A stretch of 64,000 nucleotides of DNA from Phoebastria nigripes. Its lineage: Eukaryota; Chordata; Aves; Procellariiformes; Diomedeidae. The stretch covers positions 62,001-126,000 of the forward strand of contig JAYKAV010003083.1 in NCBI GenBank assembly GCA_035582835.1, read 5' to 3'. This document shows positions 35,611 to 49,224 of the stretch, piece after piece. Positions within the stretch are counted from its first letter, which is position 1, and each line of letters opens with the position of its first letter. Made by a program: the position numbers and the translations under genes. A model generated the notes under the pieces. The model had not been told where the DNA came from, made no database searches, and saw nothing but the letters and a program-made list of their open reading frames with translations.

Positions 35611-36045
35611 ATTACCCTCCTTTTTTTCTTAGCCGAGGCAGTCATAATGCCTGGGGCTGGCTGCCTCACCCTAGGCAACCCCCCCAGATAGACCTTCATC
35701 TACACCTTCATTTGGCTGGCCCTCAAGTTTCAGAGCCCCATATCTGTTGCGTAAGGGCAACTGGGAAGGTGAGGGAGGCCGGGCAGGTGTTCGCCTGGCA
35801 CCCCGAGCAGGGACCTATTTCCATTACCCCCTGTCACTTAGGTCCCCTCCTTCTGCCTGGTGGCAAGAGGGCAGGGGATCCTCTGCTTCTTGCGTAGCCT
35901 CCATCTGCCGCCTTTGCCTCAGGGATGGTAGGGATGTTTAACTTAAATCCACCCATCAGTTGCTTCTCCTTCTGCAGCTTTAATATCTGGTTTCTTAGCA
36001 CATCTTTTCTTCCTTCAGATTTACTGTCTTGCACTCAGAACAATT
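35611..36045 (-). pseudogene. CR1 ORF1 N-terminal remnant
   Basis: Minus-strand fragments include a CSECK motif at the 5' limit and LRNQILKLQKEKQLMGGFKL near 35935-36000, a helical, Lys/Gln-rich stretch resembling the coiled-coil part of CR1 ORF1. A stop near 35832 and other breaks separate it from the esterase domain. Confidence 0.6.
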
Positions 36046-37930
36046 AAGCTACACCCCGAAAAATGGCTGGTTTTTTACATTTTGTACAGCAAGGCATTCA
36101 TTTTGTTTACACCAACTTTCATTTCCTTGGACTGCCATTTATTTAAATAAAGTTCTGTATCTTTACTTAAACATGAAACGCATTAATCAGTGATACGATG
36201 GCTTAAGTTCTACTTTATTACACTTAGGTGGAGCTGGTGAAATCACGTAGTTATATTGATCTGAGCTCAAATCAGGCTTCAGTTCTGACCTTCGATATGC
36301 TCATATAGAGTTCCTGCTGATTACAATGAGAGCCAAGCATACGCACACAAGGCTCAGCATTTGGCCTTCAGTCAGANTATGTATTAGTTTTTGCTTTTCT
36401 CTAGATGTAGAGCATATGTCAAAAACATTGTCCATTTTAAACTTGTTTTTCTTTTCTTTTGCTTGTCTAAAGTGAGGTGTCTGTTCCCGTCATTCGACCC
36501 CAAGTGAAAGTCACAAAGTTAACTTCTAACTTTGCCAACTGTAGTTCTCTAAACTTGCCAGTACTTTTGCATCAGTGATGAGGACAGGTCATATCGACCT
36601 GTTGACACGAAGATATGCCTTTGCAGTGCAGCCCAGGGATGACACAGGTGACCCTGCCTGTCTGTTTCACAAGCAGAAGTATTACATCAGTTCTTATTGG
36701 AAATTCCCCTTAGCCAGGCACCTCGTGAAAAACGGTGTTTTAGCTGTTTCGATGGTAACTAGTTATGTTTATACAGGAACTGTTAAACTAATTTAGCAAT
36801 AACATATTTAAAACTACCATCTTGCACAATGAGAAAAAGCTGAAAACAGCCGAAAATAATGTTAGTTTGAATAGCCTCAACAGAACTGGCCAAATATTTT
36901 TAGCACTTATGTTAGTGTCATTCCAACAGGGTGCACAAAAAGTTGAAGGTGAGACAGAGTTTTCTCATTCTGGTTCCAGTCAAAGACACAGCAAGAATTT
37001 TCCTGCACTAGGAGCTTACAGTGTCTGAAGATAAAAATAGGAAAAGTTTTGGGGGAAAGGAAGTATTACTACACAGTTTCTGAGACAAAAACCTTAAGCA
37101 AAGAAAGAAGAATGATTTTCTCAAAGCTACCAGAGGTTGTGGCGTTCTGAGGAACTGCGCTCACTGCTCCTGGATGAGGCACCGGAGTATTTTTCTACTC
37201 TGTTTTGCTCTTTGGAGTAATATTTAACATTGTGCATGGCAGAGTATAAACACACATAATAACAAATCAAAGTCATTCAGATCAGCTGGCGGTTTATGTC
37301 TACACATAGTGTGTCTATGTCTCCAATAATGCAGGTGAAAAAAGCTGTCCAGAAGGATAACCTGGATCAAACTTTTAGGTAGTTCTAGAAGCAGAACTGG
37401 GACAAACACGGGGAAGAGGGGAATCAATTTTACTGGCAAAAAGAGACTATGAGGATTTAGATGAAGTTCTAAGACAGCCTTGCTCACCTGACCACAGCTA
37501 CTGCTGGGGTGAAAGCACCACAGAATAGGTCTATTTAAAATACCCTAATGCTTGTGACAGACCCCACGTTATGCTGGTATGCATTTCAGAAGCCATTTTG
37601 TGCAGTTTACTATGAATCTTTAAAAGTCTTGTACTGAATCTGGCAGTGTGCTTCTGATGTTAGAATAGTCCTTTCCTGCAGCAAATGGGAGTCGAGTTTT
37701 TGAATAGGCTGAATTTAAAAAACCTTAGGGAAAATTGAATTTGAAAGAGTGTTGATGTCTATACACACATCTAAGTATTTAGGTATGTATGTACAAGACT
37801 TAGATGCATATAAAGTAGAAGGAAAGGATTGTAAGGCAATATTCATTTAAGGACGTAGGGCTGGAAGAGGCTTCTTTTTATATACAGGGAAAGAATTTCC
37901 TTTCTGAATTCTTAAGAAGTTTTGTGGGGT

Positions 37931-37952
37931 TGTTTGTTTGTTTTTTTTTTTT
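37931..37952 (+). repeat. T-rich run
   Basis: GTTTGTTTG followed by an uninterrupted T run. Simple repeat. Confidence 0.75.
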
Positions 37953-40900
37953 AGTCTTGGGGTACTTCATGTATACAGGTCCTACCAAAGTGATGGCTGC
38001 ATATCTTCAGGCAAAGTTCTCATTTTATTTTGGCAGGATCATGTTCCTGATATTCCTCTGAAAACATTTGAAATAACTCTCCTTTATAAGATTTGCTGGT
38101 TTAAGTTTATGTAAGAAAAAGTTTAAAAGTGGGAGACAAAATTGCTGTTTAAATCTATTCCTTCTACTCAAAGTTCTCTTCTTCTACCATTGTACTCCCA
38201 AAATCTTGTCCATAAGATGTCCGCAAACGGTCATTGACTTTTTTGCAAGAGTGAAATCAATAATTGGAGAAATGTAGCCTTTAAGGTGATGATAAAAGGC
38301 TGATGATAGAACAATATAAAATAGCAGTTTCAAACGAAGGCTTGACAGGAAGGTTGCAAAGAGATCCATAGACATGCTGACTGTTGAGAGGCTGATGACA
38401 CAAGCAGCTTTACTAAAGTAATGGGAGAAAACACCTCCTTTATTAGGATAGACTGTGTGAAAAGCTGATGTAAGGCTCCTCTGCCTGACTGCCACAGTCT
38501 TCTCTCTAATGTGTTTTGAAGTTCAAAAGAATGTGAAGAGCAAGAAAGCCTGTTCTGTGTCAAGTAATGAAGGAAGACCTGAATAGGTGAAAATTCTTGG
38601 GACAAACGTGGCTCTCTTTCAGAGTTTACACACTTAGGAGTGTGGCAAAATTATTGGGCACCTAGAGAACAAAATCTCACACAAAATTTTGTCAAAATGC
38701 TGGATAGGAAACGTGCATTTATGAATAGCTTGTTATTCTCTTTTTGCTGCTTTTCTCCTCTTTTTACTTTCTCTTTTTTTAAAATAATCATCTTGTTATT
38801 TCTGTTGATTCAATTGTTTCACATTTGTTTGACGTGTCAGAATATTCTGAAATATTAAATTACATAAATCTTTCTCATACCAGAGAGACAATTCAAATGC
38901 TAATGTAGATGTAGACCTCTTACTGCTGGTATATTCTTGTACCGTAGTATATTAGGGCTGATTCTGTCTCACTTGCTGTATGAGCATTCAAAAATCCACC
39001 TCTGAAATGGAAACTCTTCTCAGTATCTTGGCCCATGCAAATGCCAAGCTGTTTCCATGTCTTTGAAAGACAAAGTCCTGCACGTTTGTCTTGCAATACT
39101 CAGCTGAGTGTTTTAAAAGGGCAGATTTAAAAATGAAAGCTCAAAATACTAGAAAAAAGGTAAAAGTGGCAGCTGTTTTATGGAAACTTTGCTGAATTTC
39201 TTTTAGCAGACAATTGTGTGTAAATACTGCTTAAAAACACTGAAATCACTTTTTGTTAAAAGATGTGAAACCAAAAATACACGCCTACTTCTTCAGTTTT
39301 TAACTCATGCCTTGAAAAGGCAAAGTTTCCAGTGACATGTACAGAAAACAAGGTCTCATTACTTAACGAGGTCTATTTCTTCAACTTTTCTTTTTTTCTA
39401 CCATAGATATTTTAAACATAAGAACAGCCAGCATTTTTAACTTTGTCCTTCTTTCATTGAACTGATGTGGGAGGAAACGAAACACCTGACAGAAGCTAAC
39501 AACCTCTTGTCAGATGGCAGGCTATTGAGGATGGTAGAAATATCTACCCTGAGTTTAGGGGTCAGAGTTGGACTCCGTAGCAATAAGCACAAGGAAAGAA
39601 CTGAAAAAAGAAATATTTTCCTTTCTTGCCTGGCTTTCTGAAAATTAGATTTACAGATATTTGGGATTGAGGAAGAGGTGTTCAGTTTCACTGTCTGCTC
39701 CTTCCAGCCAAAGCTACAATTCAGCAAGCTTTCACCAGCACACAGAAGAACAGTTGTCAATCAACAGTTAAATACTGACATGAATAGTGCTTTTGTCAAT
39801 ATTTCTGTTGTGCCTTTGAAAGCACACAAGCCAAAACAAAAAATCTTTTGACAGTGTGTGAAAAACAAAACTGAAATGCTTCAACAGCCTTTCGCAGCTA
39901 GAAAGCTGGCCATATAAACTCTTTAAAATTGAATGCTCTTTGTCAGGCAGAGGAAAGCTTTTGTTCTGAGATTTGACCATCAGGCAGCCCAACGGTGCAG
40001 CTGTGTGCCTTAGAAAAGTGTTTCTTAGCTGTGTGAGCTGGTTGCATTTTTATTCACATTCATGAAGCATTTGCAGTCGTTATTGTATTCATCTTGAGTG
40101 AGTTTCCCTTTTAAAGGCATTAGCAAGACACTGAGCAGTTTCCAGATCTTCAGTCAGATCTGATATATTGTAAGTTCTGCCAAATAAATCCCCAAGTTGA
40201 GTGATTTCCTCACCTGGAAGAATCAGGATTTGAGTTTGTGTTGTTTCCTTTTTTAAATGCTGATTGCACTTGGTGTCACAGGCTTAGCCTGACTCTTTGG
40301 TAGTACCAGCAGCAAGCAGTAGGTAAGTCAGGCTTAGATAGTCTTTTTCTATGTAATGTCCCTATCCAATTAAGGAATGTAAGTATATCCCTAACTTTAG
40401 ATACAGGGATGACTGGAACTATTCATAGGTTTAAAGAGAGAAAACCAAATTGCTGAACTGCTGGCCAGCTTCTGAGATGTTTTGCTTGTCTATGAGTGGC
40501 TCCACTGAGGCTGTTACTCCTGCAGTAAAGTCTTTCTGAAGGTGAAGTGCAGATAGCAGTGATGAAGGTAAAGAAAGAGAAGCAGGATTTTTTTAACAGG
40601 CAGTAGGAAAAGAAGATCCTCACATACACAAAGAAAATATTTTTCATAAGTATACTTTTATAATCAACTGTATAGGATAGTCTCAAGGACATGTACTGCA
40701 GAAAACATTGCAGGTGGTGACCAACTAAAGAGCAGTGGGACAGAAGTGGAGCAGTTATCCTGAGTTGCACAATCACACTTGCAAAATTGAATATTCAGAC
40801 TTGTTGGAATTAAAGGGCACGTTGGCTAAAGCTGCCAATTTATATGCTGCTTTTATTGTAACTTGTCTTGGATTTTAACTTCCACCGGAGATGGCAGGAG

Positions 40901-43900
40901 AATTGTTAGTACCTCATCCAATATCTGGCAGACTCAAGAGCAGCACCAGTGCTGTCATTCTGCTCGGAGGTGGCTGGGAGTGCAAATTCTCTCATGAAAA
41001 TTAAACCCGAGACTTCATGTCCTAGGCCCTGCATTTGTGGGAAAGTTGAGGTTTTTTACAGGATTAACTGCTTCGTGCTCATATAGAACAATTTTGGGTT
41101 TTTTTTTTAGTCATTTGGCATCTTTTGCATACCAGTTAATCCCCTTTGGAAGGGCATAATTGTATTCTAGAACTCTTACGTTTTCAGGAAAATAACTTTC
41201 AGCAGTTACCTAAAGTTAGATTAAACAGTTCCCCTTTGGACAGTCATCCCGTTGCTATGCCATTCTGCAGATTTACAGCTGAATTAACCTGTGTCTTTTA
41301 TCTGTAGGTCCTCTAAGGTCAGTTCAGCTGACTGTAACCTTCCACTTAGATTTTACAATTCAACTTGCCCCAGTAAAATTCCAGTATATGTACACCCAAC
41401 AAGATTCCCTTTATAGCAGTCATGTTGCCTACCTCCAGGTGCACTGGGTAGGAAGGTCTGTAGTTCTTTGGTCACTGGGAAAAGAAAGAAGTTCTCTGAC
41501 ATGTCAAGACCTAGCAGCACTGGAAATGCAGGAGATGGATGGAACCCCAGTATCTTTGAAAAATGGTGAATGAGAAGGCATCTAAGTAACTGTGGGTGCC
41601 AAGGAGGGATCTCTTTCCCAAATAGAAAGAGATTCTTCCAGGTAGGTTCTTTTTCAGCATATCAATCTTCATTTAGAAATAGGATCTGGAAACTTAAGAA
41701 ATAAATGTGAATCTTTAGGTGGAGAACTAGCCTGCAGCTTCTGCTGAGGGGAATGCCGCTAGTTAGAACACAGGCTGGGTTAAACCTCCTTAAAATTATG
41801 AGGTATAACCCACATTCTTAATTTAAAGCAGATCAATGCAAGGTTGCTCAAACAGGAGGAAAAAAGTGTAAACTTCTGAGGCAGAAATAATTTCTAAATA
41901 CTGCATGAGCTGAAAATATATGTATGTGGATAGATGGAGGGATACGTACAGAAACATTTAGCACCCAAAGGGAAGCCTAAAGTGTAGGGTTTTGGGTCAC
42001 GTTCTGTGGAGCTGTGTGGGATGGAGCTGTTGTTTCCTGTGGCTCTCACCTTGGCACCAGGGATCCTTCCAGCCGGTCCTCGCTAACGTAGTAGAACTGG
42101 AGGCTTGGAATGAAGAGCAGAAAATAGCTGGGAGGACCCTGTTATTTTTCCTGGCATAGTGTCCTTATTGTAGTCATTAAAATCTACCCTTGAGTTTTGA
42201 ATTTGCAGTCAGTGCTTATAGCAAAATACTTTTTGTCTAGATCTTCATCTGGGATGTGTAGTTATTTTGTCCACTGAAGTCGATGAAGTAACAGTGACCT
42301 ACATCATCTGAGCCTTAATCCTGCCTGTGGCTGGAAGCCCTGGCTCTTGGTGTTTCCCTCGCATGCTTTGCAGTAGCAGAAGAAAATGCATTAGAGAGAA
42401 GTGAGATTTCTGTTTTGAACCACAGACCATTTCTTTTGCTTTGCTTTGGGGTTTTTTTCATTTGTTAGGTTATTTATGAATTAGACAACACCTACCAAAG
42501 GTGATACTCCAGTTGAAAACCTAATGGATGGTAACTGAATATCAGAAGATTATTTGGGCTATGCATATATTGACAAGTAAGGTAATACAGCAGGAGTGGA
42601 TCTGTAGAGTAAAACAATTGGTGCTGAGGACTGGCTATTCCACAATATATTAATTTCAGTAGGTTTTACTTCAGACTGGTTCTGGTCTGACCTGCGAATG
42701 GAAAACTTATTAGTGGTTGGAGCACTCCAGGATCATCTGGGTTACTGTTACCTGCTGGTAATCCAGATAATATGCTTCAAGACCTCTCTGCAGCATGATA
42801 TGTGCGAAAAATCAGGAGGTTTGCTTCAAAGTTGCACTCTTGGTCTCACCTAAAATGCAAGGTAGAAGCATGGTTTTTCACTCTGTCCTGAAGACAGGTC
42901 ATCAGTTGTACATCCTGCAGTAAGTCTGGGTATGATCTTCTGAGTTCTTCCCTTGTTAAAAGTCTTCCTACTGGATTAGGGGTAAGCTTGCTTGCAAAAA
43001 GATTATTTCTGAGCTGAAGTAAAACATATCTGGTGTATAGCATATAACTATGGCATTGTTTACACTCTTCTGAGGCTTGCCAGGGAACAGCTGTTTCTTA
43101 TTTTTCAAGTGTAGTGAAAAGGAGACAGATCTGGCAGGAAAACTCAGACAGGGGGTGGTAATGGCTTAGAATTTGCGCTCCCTTGTTCGGGCAAGGTGTT
43201 TGACTCAAAGAACTTGAAACTGGACCTGGGCAAACTCTCTGAGGCAATACAGGCACAAATGCCAAAGTGATTTCAACAACCAAAGATCTGACCAATAAAT
43301 TTTTACCTGGAGAGGAAATTACAAAGCTATAAGCCTCACTACTGAAGTTTTAAACCTCTTGAGTCATATACTTTCATTTTTGGTGTGCCCAAATGACCAA
43401 CAACACTTTCTTTTTCACAGAGTAATAACTCCACAGATCAGAAGACAGACAATAAGAGATTGACTTGGAGTCATTAAAGCAATTCATCAGTATGCTTATT
43501 TGACAATAATGCTTCCTGAAATAAGTCTGAAACCACCGTTAGCACCAATATCACAGCTGGAGAGAGCACTTTCCAGAGGGTAGCCGGAGGTGGCCCTGAC
43601 AGCTGCTCTGAACTGTCATGTTGCACATTCCACGGTTTAAACAGTAATTTATTTTGCAATCTCTGCATCATCAATTCTGGGGTGTTTGTACGTAATGTTT
43701 AATGTTTAAAGAGGTCAATATTTAAAGAGATCTGTGACAGCAAATAAAACCTCTAGGTTGCTTGAAAGTTAATATGTCACACACTCTGATCGTGATATAG
43801 AACAAGAACTGACATTTAACAGTGCCTCTGTTAAAACAAGAAATTATGGTGCCAAGAGAACCACCAGTGAGGAAGACTATTTAAAACTTCTGATGCAGTT

Positions 43901-45276
43901 TCTGAGTATCTTAGTAAAGTTCACCAGAGCTTAAAGGAAAAACTCTATTTGTTAATCCTATTCAAGACATGCAGGGGAACAAACCAGTGTGAATAGTACA
44001 AAACAGGGTGTACAGGATTTGCCAATGTGGAGAAATGAACGACCCTGCGGCTCTGTCTCCTTCTCCAAGCCAGCATGGGAAAAAACAGGCATGTGTATTG
44101 GCAGACTGTGGGATACACTACTGCTCTCAGTAATGCCTGTAAGAGTTGCCACAATACCTTCCTGCAAGATCACTGCTTTGAAGTAGCACGGTCATGCTTG
44201 GCATTGAGGTTCCCAAAGTGATGCTGGAATAACCAAAGTAGCAAATTTGTGGGTTGTGCTGCCCATAGGAGAAGATGATGGCAATAGAACTAGTACTACA
44301 GGCACTGAAATCAGTGTACATGACTGTACACAAGCAAAGAAGGGAAGGGCCGGTGGAAACCTTTCACATGCTGGTGACCTGAGGTTAGCAGGCTTTGCTT
44401 CTGCTAACCCTGCTGCTTCTAGATCACCCCCTCTGCCCAACAGGGCTTTCTGCAGCAAAGCTCTGCGGCAGCGATGCTGGGAAACACAACCTGCCCTCCC
44501 TCTCCTTCCACGCCCAGTTCTGAGTGAGAGGAGGACTGCTGCCTTAAACAGCAGACGGGCAAAAGACCTCTGAGCAAAATCCGTAATTATCAGAATCTCA
44601 GAGATACTTTTGCTCCTGTTAACTTAAACTTTTAGAAACAGAGTTATTTGATTAGTGAGAGGACTTCTGATTTTATGCTGTACATTAGATATATATATAA
44701 TATTTTCATCTGACTTGGGTAAACTCACACCTGCAAGCACAAGGAAAATTATTCCACTGAATTGGAAAGGCACCCCTTGAATCTAAAATTACTTTGGTTG
44801 AAGCATCAGGTTAGGCATCATAACGTAGGGTGTTTGTTGTGCAAACACAAATTAAATAATTAAATAAACATTCTTATATTTTTACTTTTTCTAATTTTTT
44901 AGGAGCTGTGACCATTTGTTTCCAGATACTCTAAGCAGTTCTGATATTTCTGCGAGAGGGGAAGGTGTTAAAATTCCTGTCTCTTAACAAGGAAGTTTGG
45001 TGTTTCAAGGTAGAAAGATAGCTCACTTCCTGAAAATCACATCTGATAATACTTTTCCTTGACAAGAAATATTTTTTATGTAAAGGGAGAACAAAATACA
45101 GTTTAATACTTCTAAATACCACTTTTAAAGAAATGGGGGATGTGTTTTGTTTCCCTAACCTGATCCTTGCGAGCCAGATCCTCCATAGTCCCAAAAGGCA
45201 TGAATAGTTTCTTGCAAGTAGAAAAGAGAAACAGAAACAAGACTTATAAAATCTCCTGAACACTCAGGTCTCTGCC

Positions 45277-45292
45277 CTCTCTCTCTCTCTCT
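45277..45292 (+). repeat. (CT)n microsatellite
   Basis: About eight CT units, with further CT-rich sequence on both sides. Confidence 0.8.
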
Positions 45293-48098
45293 TTCTGTCT
45301 GAGACCTAAAAATGCTGTGAAGTCGAGGCAAACTGCCAAGAGTTTCACACCCAGTGCTGAACTGGCACAAAGTCAAAGGTTGCTAGTTGCCTTTGGATGC
45401 CAAAGCATTAGCACGGCTCTCACTGCTGGCTCTTACACATCCTTTTTCAAAGCTAGATACTTTGCAATTTTTGCCTCTTCTATAAGCTTTCATTGCTTGC
45501 TTTTCCAAGTTTTCCTTGAGTGCTAATCTTGCTGCTGGTAAGAAAGCATCTTGCATACCAAAAGTTTCCTCTTCAGTGGTAGCTGTTGATGGAGGTCCCT
45601 CTTCTGCAATGGGAAGTACAGGCATCAAGTGTTGCATGCCCTGGATACGTCTGCAGTATCAGTTCAGTGCAGTTCAAGCCTGCTCTTTCGTCCGGATTTG
45701 CCAGTCAGCCACACTGCAACCCCCAAAGCCCCACTGAGAGACTGCCTCAGCCCGAGCTGCACAGATGTGTTCAGAGGGGGACAACCTGCCCTTTTTTAGA
45801 GCCCCCAAATATGTCCAAACTTCCACTCAGAAATGGAGCATGTTAAGTTTGAGTGCTACACTGCCCTGTCAGTGATATCCCAAGCCTGACCCTGGTTAAC
45901 ACTGTATGAATGCACTCAGTGGCTAACCACTGCAGTTTGAAAAGTCACGGGCTGCACCAGCTGGGATCTGCCCTAGATCCCTGGTCTTTACCCCACAACC
46001 AATGTCTACCCTCAGAGGATATCACACTGGAACAGCAGTAGGTTCGACCCATAACTTGCAAGCATATTTTTGGGACATAAGCTTTTATTTACCATGTACT
46101 CAGACAGACACCAATATGCAACTAATAAATCACAAACTTCAAGCTCAGAAATGTTCCCACTGGACTCAGGGGGAATATTCACATGTTAAATGCTCTGGGC
46201 TCAGTCACCTGAGGCTATGAGCTCCCAGATCTGCTTAAAGTCCCTTGCTGTTATAAACATGTATGTATATCGAAGCATCTGACAAAATGGCAGATTGACA
46301 CCTTTACAATATTTGATATTATAGCACTTTAAACCAAGGCTCTGTTCTCCAGGAAAAGCAAGGACTCCAATCACAGAAAACTCTATGTAATGTTATTTCT
46401 TTGTGAATATTCAAGTGGCTGACAGAAGGAACCAGTACAACTGAGCAGATGCTTTCTTGCATCAGGGCAGGGTTAACTCCAGCATGGANGGAAAACACTG
46501 CAGCCTATAGGGAAGTATTTAATCTCTGTTCTCCTGTGCAATTCTCAGCAACACAGTAAAAGGAACACACACTACAATTAATGATTTACATATTTATAAC
46601 CCAATCCTCTTGACCTTGTTAGCCAAAACACCTGAGTAAACCAATCTGTATGCTTAAATTTCTTGTAACAGCTGGGAANGTGGCAAATGCTTTAAAAAAA
46701 AAAGTGGGCAGGAAGTACAATTGTTTTGGTTTTTTAAGGTAACACAGAGCAGGAATACAGAAATAGTAAGACAGAGTTTAACAATAAGACAACAAGTGGT
46801 AACTGCTAAAAACAGAATGTAAAAACTATTTTGCCTGTGCAGTTGCACACTTCAATTTTGCAATGACAAGAAGTTGCTTGTTTATCTCATCCAAGCAACT
46901 GTTTCCTCATTTCACATCACAGCAACTAGCTGACTAGGTGAAAAATGTTGACCACTAATTTTGAGGATTATAGCTAAATCATTGCACTGGTTTCAAGTTA
47001 ATGATCATAAAAATTTCATATTACCTTTGTAGCAGTTCTTTGGAGAGAACACAGTATTTTGGCTATTTCCAATTCTTAGGATGGCAGGCACATCTTAAAG
47101 GAATATTTTAAAAATATATGTACCCTTTTTGATGACTACCTTTTTTGGCTTCATCCACCCAATGAAATCAATGAAATCTGAAAGTAAATTTTATGCCCTT
47201 GAATAAGGGCAGGATTCCTTTTCTGAGTATGTCTCACTGAAGCTCCTACAGCTTGTAGCTAGTGTTCAATCTTGAGTTGAGGCAGACAAGGATGCTTGTC
47301 AATTTTGTAGTTACATGTAGCATGATGATAATTTAGTAGCGTATTTTGTGTCAGACTAGCAAGGGAAAGTCATATGAAGAAGCAAAGTTATTAGGAGGAA
47401 GAACACATCTCTTGCTCTCAGGAGCTAAACGCTCTGTTAGTGTCAGTGAAGAAATTCCTGCCTACTCTTAGCATACTGCTTTAGAGGCCAAAAGTACACC
47501 AGGATCCATAAGCACTATGGATTCCTTTAGCTCTAGCTAATATCTGTAGTTGCCAGATCAAAGCTTTTAGCTGAGTAAACCAATCTATGCTCCTGTATTT
47601 GAGTCAAATATGCTTGATTGTGCACACCCTGCTGATAAAAAATGGTGCTTAATCAGCACAAATGCATGCTTTGTCTGCAAGAGCACAGTGTTTCACTGGA
47701 AACAGATTGGAGAGTTTTAGCTGGGGAAAATGACTGTTGTCCAAATCACTAGCAATTTGGAAGGTTGTTTTTCTGTAGAGACGTATTAGGTACACATGGA
47801 GCACTAGATACATGGGGTACTAGAGGGCAATGACTGTTGGATGATATTGCATTCATATGGCTGCAGAGGAGGTCAGAAAATTAATTGTTGGAGAGGTTTT
47901 AAATGGGAATGGAAGGATGTTTGTTATTCCACCCTGAAAAGTGTAAGATATAAACACTGGACTTGGGAGCTTGCTCAACAATTACTCAGAAGAAAAAAGG
48001 ATATCACCATGAGTTCCTAAGTACAGACACAATGTTGATAAGTCCGCCCCAAAATTTTCATTACAATAACTTGTTCTTGAAGACAAATAGCAATTAGT

Positions 48099-48180
48099 AA
48101 AAAAAAACAAAACAAAAAAAAACAACAACAAAAAAACCAACACACACACACACACAAAAAAAAAAAAAAACAACCACAAC
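48099..48180 (+). repeat. A-rich, CAA and CA simple repeat block
   Basis: About 80 bases of A runs broken by C, including CAACAACAA, a (CA)n stretch near 48140-48156 and an A15 run. Low complexity; translated frames across it are artefacts. Confidence 0.9.
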
Positions 48181-49198
48181 ATTTTGAATAACCTAACAAA
48201 GGTTATTTTTCTCTTCCTAAATCAATTTTTGCTCTTCTCCGTTGTGGAGTCACTATTTCCTTTGTTTTTCATGCTCAGGACTCACAAAGTAAAGAGGATC
48301 TTAATTTCTGGAGTTAAATAATGCAGACAATAGGCTAATTTACAAACAATTTGTGGCTTCTCTAAAGCCTGGTGCTGTAGGACAGAAGAACCTAGTGTTC
48401 TTCTTCACTTACAGGATCGAGAAGCAGGAAAGAGAAGAAAGGAAAAACTCTCTTTAATTTTACATATGTATTACTTGTGTATTTCCTTAAATAGAAGGTA
48501 AGCAATCTTATCTAAAGCACTAACAGAAACCTTTTCTTTGACCTTAATTGGCTGGCAGAGGTGCAGCTATAGTACAGGTGATCCTCTGTTTGACAAGCAG
48601 ATAAAATCANAAGTTTAAGTTAAGGCTCTTAACTAACCTGAGCCTCAGTGCTGTGCTCCAATCTGTCCCTGCAATGTTGTAACTACTGCTTTGTCACTGC
48701 AGTGAATACCTAAAGGAATTATGTCTCAGGTTACCTACTGGGTATTTAGGGAGAAAATCTAGCCTAAGGGTGCCAATGGGAATTTTGCCACTGACTTCAT
48801 TTATAGCCTGGATTTCACCCACAGCTTGTTGAATGACTGCGGTTTTTTTACTAAGCTTTCCAAGCTACACGGTACCAGATAACCTTCATACTCTATTTTC
48901 AGCACTGTTGCTTTTTTTGAATCAAACATCTTTGTTGATCTGCCTAAATGGGCCTAAAAAAAAGGGGGAGAACAAGGGTTTTAAAGTTTTGAAGAAAGCT
49001 TTGTACATCTTTTCTAGGTATGGAGCAACAATTCAAGAATTACATCAACAGGATGGAAGAGCATCATTTCAGGAAAATGAGCAACTAACCCTCAGAGTCC
49101 TTACACCTGATACATTGGAAGACCAGCCGAATTATATAGCCAAGCTGTAGCGGAATTTCAGGAAGGTAAATATTATATACGAATAGGTATGTATCTGA

Positions 49199-49224
49199 AC
49201 GTAAGGTATGAATATACCTTACGT
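49199..49224. repeat. Perfect 11-bp inverted repeat with 4-base loop
   Basis: ACGTAAGGTAT at 49199-49209, loop GAAT, then ATACCTTACGT at 49214-49224. Flanks show further imperfect symmetry (GTATCTGA left, TTCAAATA right). It could be the centre of an old palindromic element; no function is shown. Confidence 0.9.

Larger units (their letters stand above)
32164..36045 (-). mobile_element. Near full-length CR1 LINE with ORF1 and ORF2 remnants
   Basis: A 3.9 kb CR1 element on the minus strand. Its 3' end with repeated ATAGAATC words is at 32164-32188. Going 5', it holds a 3' UTR and RT C-terminal remnant, the reverse transcriptase (32549-33580), a frameshifted linker (33580-34240), the apurinic-type endonuclease (34240-35055) and the ORF1 esterase-like region (35109-35610). 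The 5' limit is near 36045, where an ORF1 fragment with a CSECK motif is visible, so the 5' UTR and the start of ORF1 are missing. Nonsense changes, frameshifts and three Ns in the RT core make it non-autonomous. Its 3' region differs from the two CR1 copies flanking CDO1, so it is a different subfamily. Confidence 0.95.

Noticed and set aside
45383..45637. 84-codon minus-strand frame with an ATG and a protein-like, charged composition (KENLEKQAMKAYRRG)
   Set aside because: It is short, matches no family I know, and has no neighbouring exon-like sequence. Without a homology search or transcript it cannot be called a gene.
47982..48199. Minus-strand frame rich in Phe, Cys and Val
   Set aside because: It is the translation of the A-rich and CA simple repeat block at 48099-48180.
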